Numbered from the stretch's first letter, positions 55,095 through 62,887 are shown. The stretch is DNA of 64,000 nt from Arthrobacter sp. MYb23 (GCF_002979775.1 NZ_PCPR01000026.1:1-64000), one strand, 5' to 3'. A program made the numbers and translations. Notes: a model not told the origin generated them from the sequence alone.

Positions 55095-55757
55095 TCAGAC
55101 TTCCTTAGTGGTGAGTGGCTGGGAGAGAAGGGAATCGGGAACTTTGGTGGAGTCTTCCCACATAAGAGAAGCTCCGGCAGCGAACAAATCGTGAGGCGTG
55201 TCGACACCCCAGGTCACTCCAATGGCGCCCATTCCTGCGGAAACTGCCATCTGCATGTCGTGGACGGAGTCTCCTACAACGCTGCATGAACCAGGGGAGA
55301 CTCCGAGGTGGCTTGCGGCCAGCAGTGCCATGTCAGGAGCTGGTTTGGGGTTGGCGACGCTGTCGGCCCCAAGCACGACGACGAAGTACTCGCGGAGCCC
55401 CGCTGCTGTGAGTATTTCCTCGGCGCTATGGAGGACTTTGCTGGTGGCGACCCCAAGGCGATGATCCGCTGCCAGAGCTTCGAGTGATCGCCTCATTCCT
55501 GGAAGAACCAGGGAGGATGCCACACTGACGACGTGTTCGGAGAACAGGGACCGGAAAATAGTGAGGGACTGTTCCGACGTGGAGGCAGGCCAGCCGAAGG
55601 AAATAAACATCTCTTGGAGAGGTTTGCCGATCATGGCGCGAATGGCCGCATCTGATGGCGCAGCAAGGCCAAGTTGTTCTGCCGTCAATTTCACTACATG
55701 GACAATCCCCAGGGGCGTATCAAGCAGGGTTCCGTCAAGATCAAAGATGACTGCCAC
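55095..55757 (-). CDS. HAD-family phosphatase
   Basis: 220 residues from GTG 55757 (a TTG at 55769 is the alternative). Motif I is FDLDGTLLDT with the nucleophile Asp. The Ser/Thr motif II lies in GVATSKV, and motif III/IV are the Lys in NPKPAPD and VVGDSVHDMQMA. This is the phosphoglycolate-phosphatase-like subfamily. It overlaps psuG. In PsuG-containing natural-product clusters such phosphatases dephosphorylate the C-nucleoside 5'-phosphate; that role is inferred here. Confidence 0.9.
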   Translation of the reverse strand: MAVIFDLDGTLLDTPLGIVHVVKLTAEQLGLAAPSDAAIRAMIGKPLQEMFISFGWPASTSEQSLTIFRSLFSEHVVSVASSLVLPGMRRSLEALAADHRLGVATSKVLHSAEEILTAAGLREYFVVVLGADSVANPKPAPDMALLAASHLGVSPGSCSVVGDSVHDMQMAVSAGMGAIGVTWGVDTPHDLFAAGASLMWEDSTKVPDSLLSQPLTTKEV

Positions 55758-56673
55758 TGAGAACCCCAACCTGCAATTTGTTGGCGATTTCCGCCGCGGC
55801 TACTGCTGTTGAGACGAGAACAGCCCTGTTGGCGATCACGCTGGCTCCGTCGGTTGCCGTTGAGATGGCGGACAACACTACTGGGGTCAGGGCCTGACCT
55901 TTGACGCCCTGTTCCCGCGCTTGGGCCAATGCTGCTTCGACCGCATCATTGAGTATTTCCGGCGCGATGGCTGCTTCATCGGCAATGGGTTTGGTGACTA
56001 GAACACCTCCAGGAAGGTTCAATGTCAGATGGAGGTGGATGAACCTGGCCACTTCATCAACGCTGTCCAATGTCCAAGGGACTTCCTGCCCGGAGGAGAC
56101 TCCGTAGTAGTTCGGGAACATCCTGGTTCCCAGTCCGACCACTGGGATGCCTTTGGTTTCCAGATATTCGAGGGTCAAGGCGGGGTCAAGGAGTGATTTG
56201 GCTCCGGCGCAGACCACGGCGATCGGTTGGCGTGCCAGTTCTTCAAGATCGGTGGAGATGTCCAGGGACGTTTCCGCACCGCGGTGGACGCCTCCGATTC
56301 CTGCGACGCTGAAGACCTTTATGCCGGCGCTGGCCGCGACGATAAGGCTGGATGAGACAGTCGTGCCGGTAGTCAGGTTCGTTGAGAGGGCGGCGGCAAT
56401 GTCGCGTGTGCCCACTTTGCGGGGGGAGTTTTCATGAGCGAGACGCTCGAGTTCGCCAGGCGTGAGACCGAGTTTGATCCGGCCATCAATGAGAGCAACG
56501 CGTGCGGGTGTCGCGCCGGAGGCGTGGATGGCGTCATCGACTTCCTGTGCGGAGGCAAAATTGCTTGGATACTTTCCTCCCGAAACTACTGACGTTTCCA
56601 TCGCGACGACTGGTCTGTCTTCGGAAAGGGCGGATCGCACTTCGTCCGAGATATCTGTGTAGTCATTGAGCAT
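55741..56673 (-). CDS. psuG: Pseudouridine-5'-phosphate glycosidase family (C-glycoside-forming candidate)
   Basis: 310 residues, full-length PsuG homologue. Residues known to matter in the E. coli enzyme have counterparts: Glu26 in AMETS, Lys87 in RKVGTRD, the His in GGVHRGAE (about 130), Asp138 in LDIS and the Schiff-base Lys159 in VCAGAKS. The active-site loop that normally reads SHGMPYP is SGGKYP, one residue shorter and lacking His. The late NNA motif is STA. These changes suggest a base other than uracil. PsuG is reversible and forms the C-C glycosidic bond from ribose-5-phosphate. Confidence 0.92.
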   Translation of the reverse strand: MLNDYTDISDEVRSALSEDRPVVAMETSVVSGGKYPSNFASAQEVDDAIHASGATPARVALIDGRIKLGLTPGELERLAHENSPRKVGTRDIAAALSTNLTTGTTVSSSLIVAASAGIKVFSVAGIGGVHRGAETSLDISTDLEELARQPIAVVCAGAKSLLDPALTLEYLETKGIPVVGLGTRMFPNYYGVSSGQEVPWTLDSVDEVARFIHLHLTLNLPGGVLVTKPIADEAAIAPEILNDAVEAALAQAREQGVKGQALTPVVLSAISTATDGASVIANRAVLVSTAVAAAEIANKLQVGVLSGSHL

Positions 56674-56682
56674 TGTGAATTC

Positions 56683-57336
56683 CTAGGTTTCTGCGGAGCC
56701 GGATACTGCGGCAGCGGTGGGCACAAGTCCTGTTTCGTTGACCATGAGAGGGTGATGGGTCTTCACCAGGGCCGCTAAGGACTCGTAGGACGGTGAGTCC
56801 GGGAGGCGGGTTTGCATCAGGAACGACATCTCTCCTCCGTGGTTCGAGTTCTGGTGGATGGAATCAGCGTCGACGTCGAATTCCAGGGGTGTGATCCCGT
56901 ACAGCCTGCATAAGAGCTGTCCGAAGACGGGTGTCACTTTCACCCACTTGCCGTTGATCTGAATTTCCGTATACCAATGGAGAAACGTCTGCCCGCCCAC
57001 TAACGCTTCGAGCTCCGGTGTGGAGAGATGGTTCTGGACGGTTGCTGCCAAGAGCCTTGCTGGGATGCCTTGCCTACGGCAGACGGTCACATACAAGATT
57101 GATTTGTGAAGGCAGAAGCCCCTTCGGGAGGCAACGATTGAGGAGGCCCGCAGGCCAGGCTGGGAGATGTCCGTGCCGAAGACCTCGTAGCTGATCCCAT
57201 CGCGCACGGCGTAGTACAGGTCACGCGCTTGGTTCTCCGGTGCGTTGCTGCCCGAAACGAGGGCCTTGGTGGTGAAATGGCTCACCGAAGGATGGGAATA
57301 GTTGTAAAGCTGGGTTTCGACCAACAGATCATCCAT
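56683..57336 (-). CDS. Transglutaminase-like protein
   Basis: 217 residues from ATG 57336, which overlaps the flavoprotein stop; 76 further open codons upstream are antisense-like and were dropped. Transglutaminase-core features are the nucleophile in RRGFCLHKSILYVT (Cys75) and FLHWYTEIQINGKWVKV (His120). The third catalytic position, usually Asp in W..vDp, is Thr135 in WVKVTPVF. Transglutaminase homologues are known to form amides from carrier-bound acyl groups in andrimid biosynthesis. A comparable acyl-transfer or cyclisation step is conceivable here. Confidence 0.82.
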   Translation of the reverse strand: MDDLLVETQLYNYSHPSVSHFTTKALVSGSNAPENQARDLYYAVRDGISYEVFGTDISQPGLRASSIVASRRGFCLHKSILYVTVCRRQGIPARLLAATVQNHLSTPELEALVGGQTFLHWYTEIQINGKWVKVTPVFGQLLCRLYGITPLEFDVDADSIHQNSNHGGEMSFLMQTRLPDSPSYESLAALVKTHHPLMVNETGLVPTAAAVSGSAET

Positions 57337-58453
57337 CAGTGAGCAACCCCAACATTGCGGCGATCCGTGTCTTCTGGATGCGGTTGGTTCCTGAGTAGAT
57401 TGGGCCGGCGAGGGCATCCAGTACATCCTGCACACTCGTGCTGTCGGCCTGTACCCCTTTGGCCCCTCGGAGGTGGGTGGCCTCGATGGCGGTTTGGAGA
57501 TTAGCGTCGCTAATGAGGATCTTGGCGGCGGCCACCTCCTTGGTGATGTCCTGATTGTTTTCAATCTTGCTGAGGATTTCGTTGATCATGGCCGTGCCCG
57601 CGAAGTGACGCACGTACATATCAGCGATGGCAAACGAAACGGACTGGAACTCGGCCAGCAGGGAGTTGAACTGCCGGCGGCTATTGGCGAATGCGACAGA
57701 GTCTTCGATCCTCTTTTGTGCACGTCCAAGATCGGCCGAGAAAGCGTAGATGATCTCGCGTTTCATGACGAAGTCGAGAACCTGCAGACCTGCGCCCTCG
57801 GCGCCCAGCCGCCAGCTTTGAGGGATTGTCACGTCTGAGAGCTCTAGCTCCCCGATGGGGGAGTGGGGCAGACTGGCCGTTATGTGGTTCGCTGTGACGG
57901 CGACACCTGGGCATGTGGTGTCAATGACGTAGGCGGAGATACCTTCATCGTTGCCGCCTCGATAGGTGCGGGCGTAAACAACAACGTGTGAGGCTATTGG
58001 GGCGTTGGTGATGAATACTTTTCGCCCGTTTACCCGGACTTTTCCGCTTGCTTCGTCAACCGTTGCGGTTGCCTGCATGGAGGAAACATCAGACCCTGCA
58101 CCGGTTTCGGTGATCGCGTGTGCGCCCACGAAATGTCCTGAGAGGAGATCAGGAACCAGTGCGGATTTAAGTTCGGGGGAGCCGAACCGGAGTATCGAAG
58201 TGATGGTCGAGGCCAAATGAGTGGCAACGGCGAAAAGTAGACCTGGATCCTCTCCGGCGTACCCCAGTTCCCGCATTCGTGCAGCGGTGTCGCGAATCCG
58301 GTGCGATGAACTGAGGGCTGAATCAGCGAGGATGCGGAATGCGCCCGAATCGGAAATCCTCTTCCAGCCCTCGTAATCGAAGGGATACGGTGCAGACCCT
58401 GAGGATCCTGCGCCCGGCTCAGTAGCTGGAATACTCGTCGTCAGAGAGCTCAT
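57329..58453 (-). CDS. Acyl-CoA-dehydrogenase-like flavoprotein
   Basis: 374 residues from ATG 58453 (ggaagga upstream). The ACAD fold is shown by AHAITETGAGSDVSSMQATAT (FAD/substrate loop), VNGRKVFITNAPIASH and the C-terminal AGPIYSGTNRIQKTRIA. The catalytic base Glu of IYEGT is Ser (IYSGT), so the base must sit elsewhere or the role differ. Next to a stand-alone adenylation enzyme and carrier protein, it most likely oxidises a carrier-bound aminoacyl group, like the prolyl-carrier dehydrogenases. Confidence 0.88.
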   Translation of the reverse strand: MSSLTTSIPATEPGAGSSGSAPYPFDYEGWKRISDSGAFRILADSALSSSHRIRDTAARMRELGYAGEDPGLLFAVATHLASTITSILRFGSPELKSALVPDLLSGHFVGAHAITETGAGSDVSSMQATATVDEASGKVRVNGRKVFITNAPIASHVVVYARTYRGGNDEGISAYVIDTTCPGVAVTANHITASLPHSPIGELELSDVTIPQSWRLGAEGAGLQVLDFVMKREIIYAFSADLGRAQKRIEDSVAFANSRRQFNSLLAEFQSVSFAIADMYVRHFAGTAMINEILSKIENNQDITKEVAAAKILISDANLQTAIEATHLRGAKGVQADSTSVQDVLDALAGPIYSGTNRIQKTRIAAMLGLLTDG

Positions 58454-58796
58454 GGCGCTCGTGTCCTTCCAGTGCAGGTGAGAAAACGCTGATGAGGTGC
58501 ATGTCTGAGTCCTCATCCGCGCACAGGGTATGGGCGTCGTTGTTGTCCAGGCCGTAGAGGACGCCTGGCGTGATGATCAGTTCGGTGTCTCCATCTGCGC
58601 TGAGGACCCGGCCCTTGCCTGAGATGCAGTAGCAGGCTTCCAGATGGCTGTCGTACTTGAGTTTTGAGACCGTTCCTGCGCGAACGATCGTGTGGGCAAC
58701 ACCGAAGCCAAGGTTCTCGTCCTTATTGACGAGGCGGAAGCTGGTCCCGTTTCCCCAATCAACTGCGGGAACTTGGTCACGATTCTTCAAAAACAT
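58419..58796 (-). CDS. Ectoine synthase-like cupin (EctC homologue without ectAB)
   Basis: 125 residues, closely patterned on EctC: SHLEACYCISGKGRV, ITPGVLYGLDNNDAHTL and VFSPALEGHERH. The three EctC metal ligands are conserved (Glu53, Tyr81, His89). EctC closes a ring by intramolecular water loss, and as a side reaction cyclises glutamine. No ectA or ectB gene is nearby, so it probably cyclises another substrate in this pathway. gcaggagag precedes the ATG. Confidence 0.9.
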   Translation of the reverse strand: MFLKNRDQVPAVDWGNGTSFRLVNKDENLGFGVAHTIVRAGTVSKLKYDSHLEACYCISGKGRVLSADGDTELIITPGVLYGLDNNDAHTLCADEDSDMHLISVFSPALEGHERHELSDDEYSSY

Positions 58797-58819
58797 GCTC
58801 TCTCCTGCGTTTTGCCTGG

Positions 58820-59074
58820 CTAGTTAGTGGTGTTTTCGTCGATGAAGTCAGCGATGCTCCGGATACTGATGAGCTCTTTGGGGTTGATCTCCAGGTCATT
58901 GACCGGCAGCCCGAACTGTTCGCCTGTCCACGCGATAATCCGCAGGAGCGAAAGGCTGGTGACAATTCCAAGGGCGACCAAGTTGAGATCCGGGTCGAGT
59001 TCCTCGGCCGAAACATCAGTTGCGACGTTGTGGGCGATGTACGTGCGAACGGTGGCGAGGGTGGTTTCAGGCAT
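58820..59074 (-). CDS. Stand-alone acyl/peptidyl carrier protein
   Basis: 84 residues from ATG 59074 (MPETTLATVR); 29 earlier open codons overlap the adenylation gene and were dropped. The phosphopantetheine site is in LVALGIVTSLSLLRI, with Ser40 in TSL instead of the usual DSL. Four-helix carrier length. Its start overlaps the adenylation gene stop by 8 bp, implying tight stoichiometry. It needs the Sfp-type transferase encoded at 60540. Confidence 0.88.
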   Translation of the reverse strand: MPETTLATVRTYIAHNVATDVSAEELDPDLNLVALGIVTSLSLLRIIAWTGEQFGLPVNDLEINPKELISIRSIADFIDENTTN

Positions 59075-60500
59075 TGATGGCCGCGCTTTCGTAGTGGTGT
59101 CGTTCTGAAGCGTTTCGATCGATCTTGTGCGTCGAGGTCCTAGGAAACGGATGTGACACAAGACTGATGGAAGCTGGAATGGCGTACGGGGGCAGGTGTC
59201 GTGAGCAGTGCATTCGGAGTCTTAGGGCCGTGCACTGCTCTTCGTCTCGGAGTCTGACAAGAGCCTCAATACGCGAATTGGTGTCATGTCCGGTTCTTGA
59301 AATAACGACAGCTTCTTCAACGGAACTGTGAGACGAGATCACTGCCTCTACTTGGTCCAAATTGATGCGGTTGCCCCTGACCTTGACGATTCGGGAGTTC
59401 CGGGACTCGATGGAGTAGACGCCGCTTTGATCGCGAGTGACGATATCGCCGGTCGGGAACAACTCATCCCCGATACCCGGCGATCCAACATAACCGTGCA
59501 TCATGAATGGGGTCCTTACGTGGAGTTCTCCCCTGGCCGGTCCGGCAAGGGTCCGGCCGTCCTGGTCACGAATGCTGGCCTGTACACCTGGAAGGGGAAG
59601 CCCGATTGGAAGACCCGGGAGTTGCAGGAGCTGCGAAACGTCAGTGGTGAACATGAAGCTGTTATTGGTTTCGGTGGAGCCATAGACATTGTGAAATGTT
59701 GCATTGGGGAAGGTCATTGCCAGGAACGTCCTGGTTTTGGCGTCGGCTGCTGAGCCGGTCACAATGACGTCCCGCATCGTTTTCAGAACCAGGTCAGGCT
59801 CGTCCTCTCCAGTAGCGAGGTTTTGAAAGACAAAGGGGACTGCTTGGAAGAAGTCAGCCGCCGATTTTCGAAGGTGGGCCCTGAGAGCCGAGGGGTTTAG
59901 CGCCTGCTCGTCGGAGATCAGTTCAACCGTGCCTCCCGCGTAGAGTGTCGCCCAGATCTCCATGAGAGAGAGGTCAAAATTCAGAGGTGCGAATCCGATC
60001 ACTGTTCTTCTCGAGAGGCCAAAAGTGTCTTCCGCCCAGCAGACAAAGTCATTGATGGATTCCGCAGAGAGAGGCACGAGTTTGGGAACTCCTGTGCTTC
60101 CTGATGTTGGCAGGACCAGGGCTGTTTTGCCGTCAGCCGAGCTGGGGCGTCGTGAAGGCAAGCATCGGGAGGGCGGGCTTCCGGGCCGGAGTATCCACTG
60201 GCCGCCTGAACGGTCCTGGATGTCGGCAACAAGTTCCGGCGCGCTGTCGCGTGGGAATGGGACTGGTACGCACCCCAAGTTCCATAAAGCGCCGGTATCA
60301 ACGATCGAGCCCAGGCCGCGGACGGCTTCCAGAGCGACCACATCGCCTGGACGAAGCCCCTCCTGTTCCAAGGTGCGGGTCCGGCGGAGCAGCATGGCCG
60401 CGAGTTGCCGGTAGGAGTGGTCATTTTCGCGCCAGCGGACCGCAGTGGCTTCGGCTCGGTTCTCTGAGTGGTGCCGGATGGCGGCGATGAAAGGTTGCAT
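59067..60500 (-). CDS. Stand-alone amino-acid adenylation enzyme (NRPS A-domain)
   Basis: 477 residues. Core motifs are A3 LPTSGSTGVPK (130-140), A4 NFDLSLMEIW with Asp176, the usual amino-group anchor, A5 NVYGSTETN (271-279), A7 PTGD, A8 SRIVKVRGNRINLDQVE and the A10 Lys in PRTSTHKIDR (Lys459). No condensation, oxidase or thioesterase domain is attached. It should activate an alpha-amino acid as AMP ester and load the adjacent carrier protein. aaggaggaac gives a very strong ribosome-binding site. Confidence 0.93.
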   Translation of the reverse strand: MQPFIAAIRHHSENRAEATAVRWRENDHSYRQLAAMLLRRTRTLEQEGLRPGDVVALEAVRGLGSIVDTGALWNLGCVPVPFPRDSAPELVADIQDRSGGQWILRPGSPPSRCLPSRRPSSADGKTALVLPTSGSTGVPKLVPLSAESINDFVCWAEDTFGLSRRTVIGFAPLNFDLSLMEIWATLYAGGTVELISDEQALNPSALRAHLRKSAADFFQAVPFVFQNLATGEDEPDLVLKTMRDVIVTGSAADAKTRTFLAMTFPNATFHNVYGSTETNNSFMFTTDVSQLLQLPGLPIGLPLPGVQASIRDQDGRTLAGPARGELHVRTPFMMHGYVGSPGIGDELFPTGDIVTRDQSGVYSIESRNSRIVKVRGNRINLDQVEAVISSHSSVEEAVVISRTGHDTNSRIEALVRLRDEEQCTALRLRMHCSRHLPPYAIPASISLVSHPFPRTSTHKIDRNASERHHYESAAINA

Positions 60501-60539
60501 GTTCCTCCTTCGAAAAGTCGGTATTAAACGAAGTGGTGT

Positions 60540-61232
60540 TCAGGAGATGGAATGCCAAGGGAGCCAGCAGACGGTAAGGACCATTCCTCTGTCGGTGGCG
60601 TACGACCCGTGGCTCCGGGCCGCGCCCGGGCCGACGGCGGTAAAGGTTCCGCTTGCGGTGCCCGATTCATGGAACTCGATACCGATGTCCTGTAGGGACC
60701 TGACCGAACCTTCTGGGTGCATCGCTTTGTAAGCTGCTTCTTTTGCGCTGAAGCGGATGGTCGAACCAGTATCCGGATGAAAGTGCCCCAGGGGTGTCGC
60801 GGTCAGTTCTTCCGTCGGCGCCGACATCAGCCGAAGCATCTGCTGCGAGAACGGTTGGACTGCTTCGATGTCTATGCCGATACGCAGGTGAGCTCTTGTA
60901 GTTGCTGCTACAGCCAAGTGGCAGCAGTGACTGATACTCCCTGAGTAGTTCCTCGGCCAGCGCACATCGCCCGACGCCGTGGAAATCAGCGGCCCGGGGC
61001 TTGGGCATCCCAGTTGAAACAGGGATGCCATCGCGGATTTACGGCCTGCCGTCGATGCGCTGCTCCGGGACGGGACGCTTGCCCCCGGTTCGGTTCTGAC
61101 TCCTGTCGCCGAGAGTACGAGCTCCCCTGTTTGCTGGCTTAGTACGTTGTCCGGTTGGTGCAGTCCGGCATCGAGAAGTTTGGTGAGCCAGAGGAAGAGC
61201 GTCTGGCCCTTATTCCGGGTTAGCTCGTCCAT
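60540..61232 (-). CDS. Sfp/EntD-type 4'-phosphopantetheinyl transferase
   Basis: 230 residues. The conserved SGSISHC (97-103), Mg-binding GIDIE (119-123) and FSAKEAAYKA (161-170) identify the family. It converts the apo carrier protein to holo with CoA. Its start overlaps the deaminase stop by 13 bp. A dedicated transferase in the operon supports active carrier-protein chemistry. Confidence 0.93.
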   Translation of the reverse strand: MDELTRNKGQTLFLWLTKLLDAGLHQPDNVLSQQTGELVLSATGVRTEPGASVPSRSSASTAGRKSAMASLFQLGCPSPGPLISTASGDVRWPRNYSGSISHCCHLAVAATTRAHLRIGIDIEAVQPFSQQMLRLMSAPTEELTATPLGHFHPDTGSTIRFSAKEAAYKAMHPEGSVRSLQDIGIEFHESGTASGTFTAVGPGAARSHGSYATDRGMVLTVCWLPWHSIS

Positions 61233-61690
61233 TCGGCAAAGGGACGGAGTCTGTCATCAAGGTCAATGAACGCTGTTCCAGGACCCCAACCTTCGGTCTC
61301 GTTCGGGTAATTGGTGTACGTTCCACGAAGGTCACAGCCGAACGAGCCGGCTTCCTCCCGGGTTACCGTGTAGAAAATGACGTCGATGCCCGCGTAGAAG
61401 GCTGAAACGTAGCAAAGGGTGCATGGGGAGCACGAGGTGTACAGACTCCCACCACGGATGCCGTCCAGCCCCAGCTCTGAACAGGCGTCCCGGATAGCGG
61501 CAACTTCTGCATGGGCGGTAGGATCCGACTCCTGACCTACGCGATTTGGAGTTGGTGCGAGTACCCGTCCCTCGGCAGTCACGATGGTGGTGACAAAGGG
61601 CAATCCGCCCCGGGCAACTTCAGTTATCGCTGCCCGTATGGTCTCTTCAGCGACTGCACGGTCAAACTTCACATCTATCTCGACGGTCAT
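61220..61690 (-). CDS. Cytidine/nucleobase deaminase-superfamily enzyme
   Basis: 156 residues. Zinc site: TAHAEVAAIRDA (His60, proton-shuttle Glu62) and SCSPCTLC (Cys90, Cys93). It resembles guanine/cytosine-type and tRNA-adenosine-type deaminases more than tetrameric cytidine deaminases. aaggaac precedes the ATG. It is the first gene of the twelve-gene operon. Likely role: hydrolytic removal of an amino or imino group from the heterocyclic intermediate. Confidence 0.88.
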   Translation of the reverse strand: MTVEIDVKFDRAVAEETIRAAITEVARGGLPFVTTIVTAEGRVLAPTPNRVGQESDPTAHAEVAAIRDACSELGLDGIRGGSLYTSCSPCTLCYVSAFYAGIDVIFYTVTREEAGSFGCDLRGTYTNYPNETEGWGPGTAFIDLDDRLRPFAEWTS

Positions 61691-61833
61691 TAGGTTCCTT
61701 GGACTGTTTAGCTACGACGGATTCATTGAGTGAGCCCTCTGTAGGGGGCCCGCCAGTTTGGGTCGAACGCAGTCAAGCGGGCGATACACGTGGCGAAACA
61801 GCCTCGCGGTAATGAGCCTAAATCGGACCTTTC

Positions 61834-61861
61834 CAAAAAACAAGCCGGTCGGCTGGTTTTT
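61834..61861. promoter_or_regulatory. 28-bp palindrome: candidate autoregulatory element and/or bidirectional terminator
   Basis: A near-perfect palindrome with A6 and T6 ends around aacaagccg-gt-cggctggtt (8 of 9 core positions match). The core resembles operators of gamma-butyrolactone receptors (AAACCG...CGGTTT-like). It sits at the end of the epimerase gene and 144 bp before the deaminase start. The A/T runs flanking a GC stem also fit a bidirectional terminator, so both roles are possible. The remaining 61691-61833 is the operon's leader. Confidence 0.5.
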
Positions 61862-62871
61862 TACGAGAGATGTCTTTTGAGGTGGCTCTTGTACCAATCG
61901 GCCGTTGAATCCGACAGGTTCAGAGGCTTGGGTTTCGTATTTGTTGCTGCCCAGATACTTTCGGCGTCATACCAGTGATCTTCTGAAATGAGTCGGATCT
62001 GGTGGCCGCTTAGTCCCAGTTCTGCCATTTTGGATACCGCGTCTTCCCGGGAGACTTTGAGGTTGAGATCCAGTGGAGTGATGCGCTGGTCAATCCATTG
62101 GAGTATCTGGCTAAGTCTTATGGCCGAAGGATGTGCCGCATGAAATGCCCCTTGGCGGGGCTGGGCGTCTGTAGCGAGAAGGGCTACGAGTTGGCCAAGT
62201 TGCTCGGCATCAATTAAAGACAGATGGCAGTCCGGGCCGTCGATGCTTCCGCTGATTTGCTGGAATACTTTTGTCAGTGTTGGTACAAACCAACGATCTC
62301 CTTGGCCGAATACCATATGCGGTCGGATGACTACTCCTCCGGCTTGCAGGACGGCGTCATCAGCGATAGCCCTGGCTTGGCTCACTACTGATTCGGGATG
62401 GAGTTCTGCGGTGTCCGCAGGGAGATTTCTGTGAGGGCCGGAACCATACACTGCCGTGGTACCCATATGTATGAGGGGTAAGCCGAGTCTCCGGCATGCC
62501 GAGATAAGGTTCAAGGGCCCACGGCGATTGATGGAGTCTGCAAGATCGGGTGACTTACCCGTGTATGACGCGGCGTTGATGACGACGTCGACACCGGCCA
62601 ATGCCTTCTGAAGCGTGCCCTCAATCGTAATGTCGCCGTGAACCCGGGTTGTTCCGGCCGCTTGGGCTTCGTTTGCGGGCCGGCGCGTCATCCCTATAAC
62701 GTCGACCTTATTGTCTGACTCGAGTGCGGCACGAATGTGGCTCCCGATGAAACCCCAGGCGCCGATCAGGAGGACCCTGACGGAACCTCCGGCGGGCAGA
62801 TGGTTCGTTACCGTACCCCATCGCGATTCGGCGTGATCGGGTGCAGGTTCTTTATGCATGATGGTTCCCAT
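61861..62871 (-). CDS. NAD-dependent epimerase/dehydratase-like protein (GBL module)
   Basis: 336 residues, extended-SDR fold. The cofactor loop is LLIGAWGFIGSH (about 34-45). The catalytic YxxxK is missing: after VYGSG, where Y-x3-K is expected, the sequence is PESVVSQARAIAD. An alternative start at 62859 has a ggga site. NAD-epimerase genes next to an AfsA-type synthase and a receptor form the GBL locus of Rhodococcus, so a reductase role in signal biosynthesis is likely. Confidence 0.82.
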   Translation of the reverse strand: MGTIMHKEPAPDHAESRWGTVTNHLPAGGSVRVLLIGAWGFIGSHIRAALESDNKVDVIGMTRRPANEAQAAGTTRVHGDITIEGTLQKALAGVDVVINAASYTGKSPDLADSINRRGPLNLISACRRLGLPLIHMGTTAVYGSGPHRNLPADTAELHPESVVSQARAIADDAVLQAGGVVIRPHMVFGQGDRWFVPTLTKVFQQISGSIDGPDCHLSLIDAEQLGQLVALLATDAQPRQGAFHAAHPSAIRLSQILQWIDQRITPLDLNLKVSREDAVSKMAELGLSGHQIRLISEDHWYDAESIWAATNTKPKPLNLSDSTADWYKSHLKRHLS

Positions 62872-62887
62872 CAGAAAGAGGCGGTTT

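Noticed and set aside
58419..58796. Part of an ectoine osmolyte operon
   Set aside because: No ectA, ectB or ectD is adjacent and all neighbours belong to carrier-protein chemistry.
59067..60500. Fragment of a broken multidomain NRPS
   Set aside because: The adenylation enzyme is full length with a strong ribosome-binding site and a clean stop overlapping a complete carrier-protein gene, so it is a natural stand-alone enzyme.
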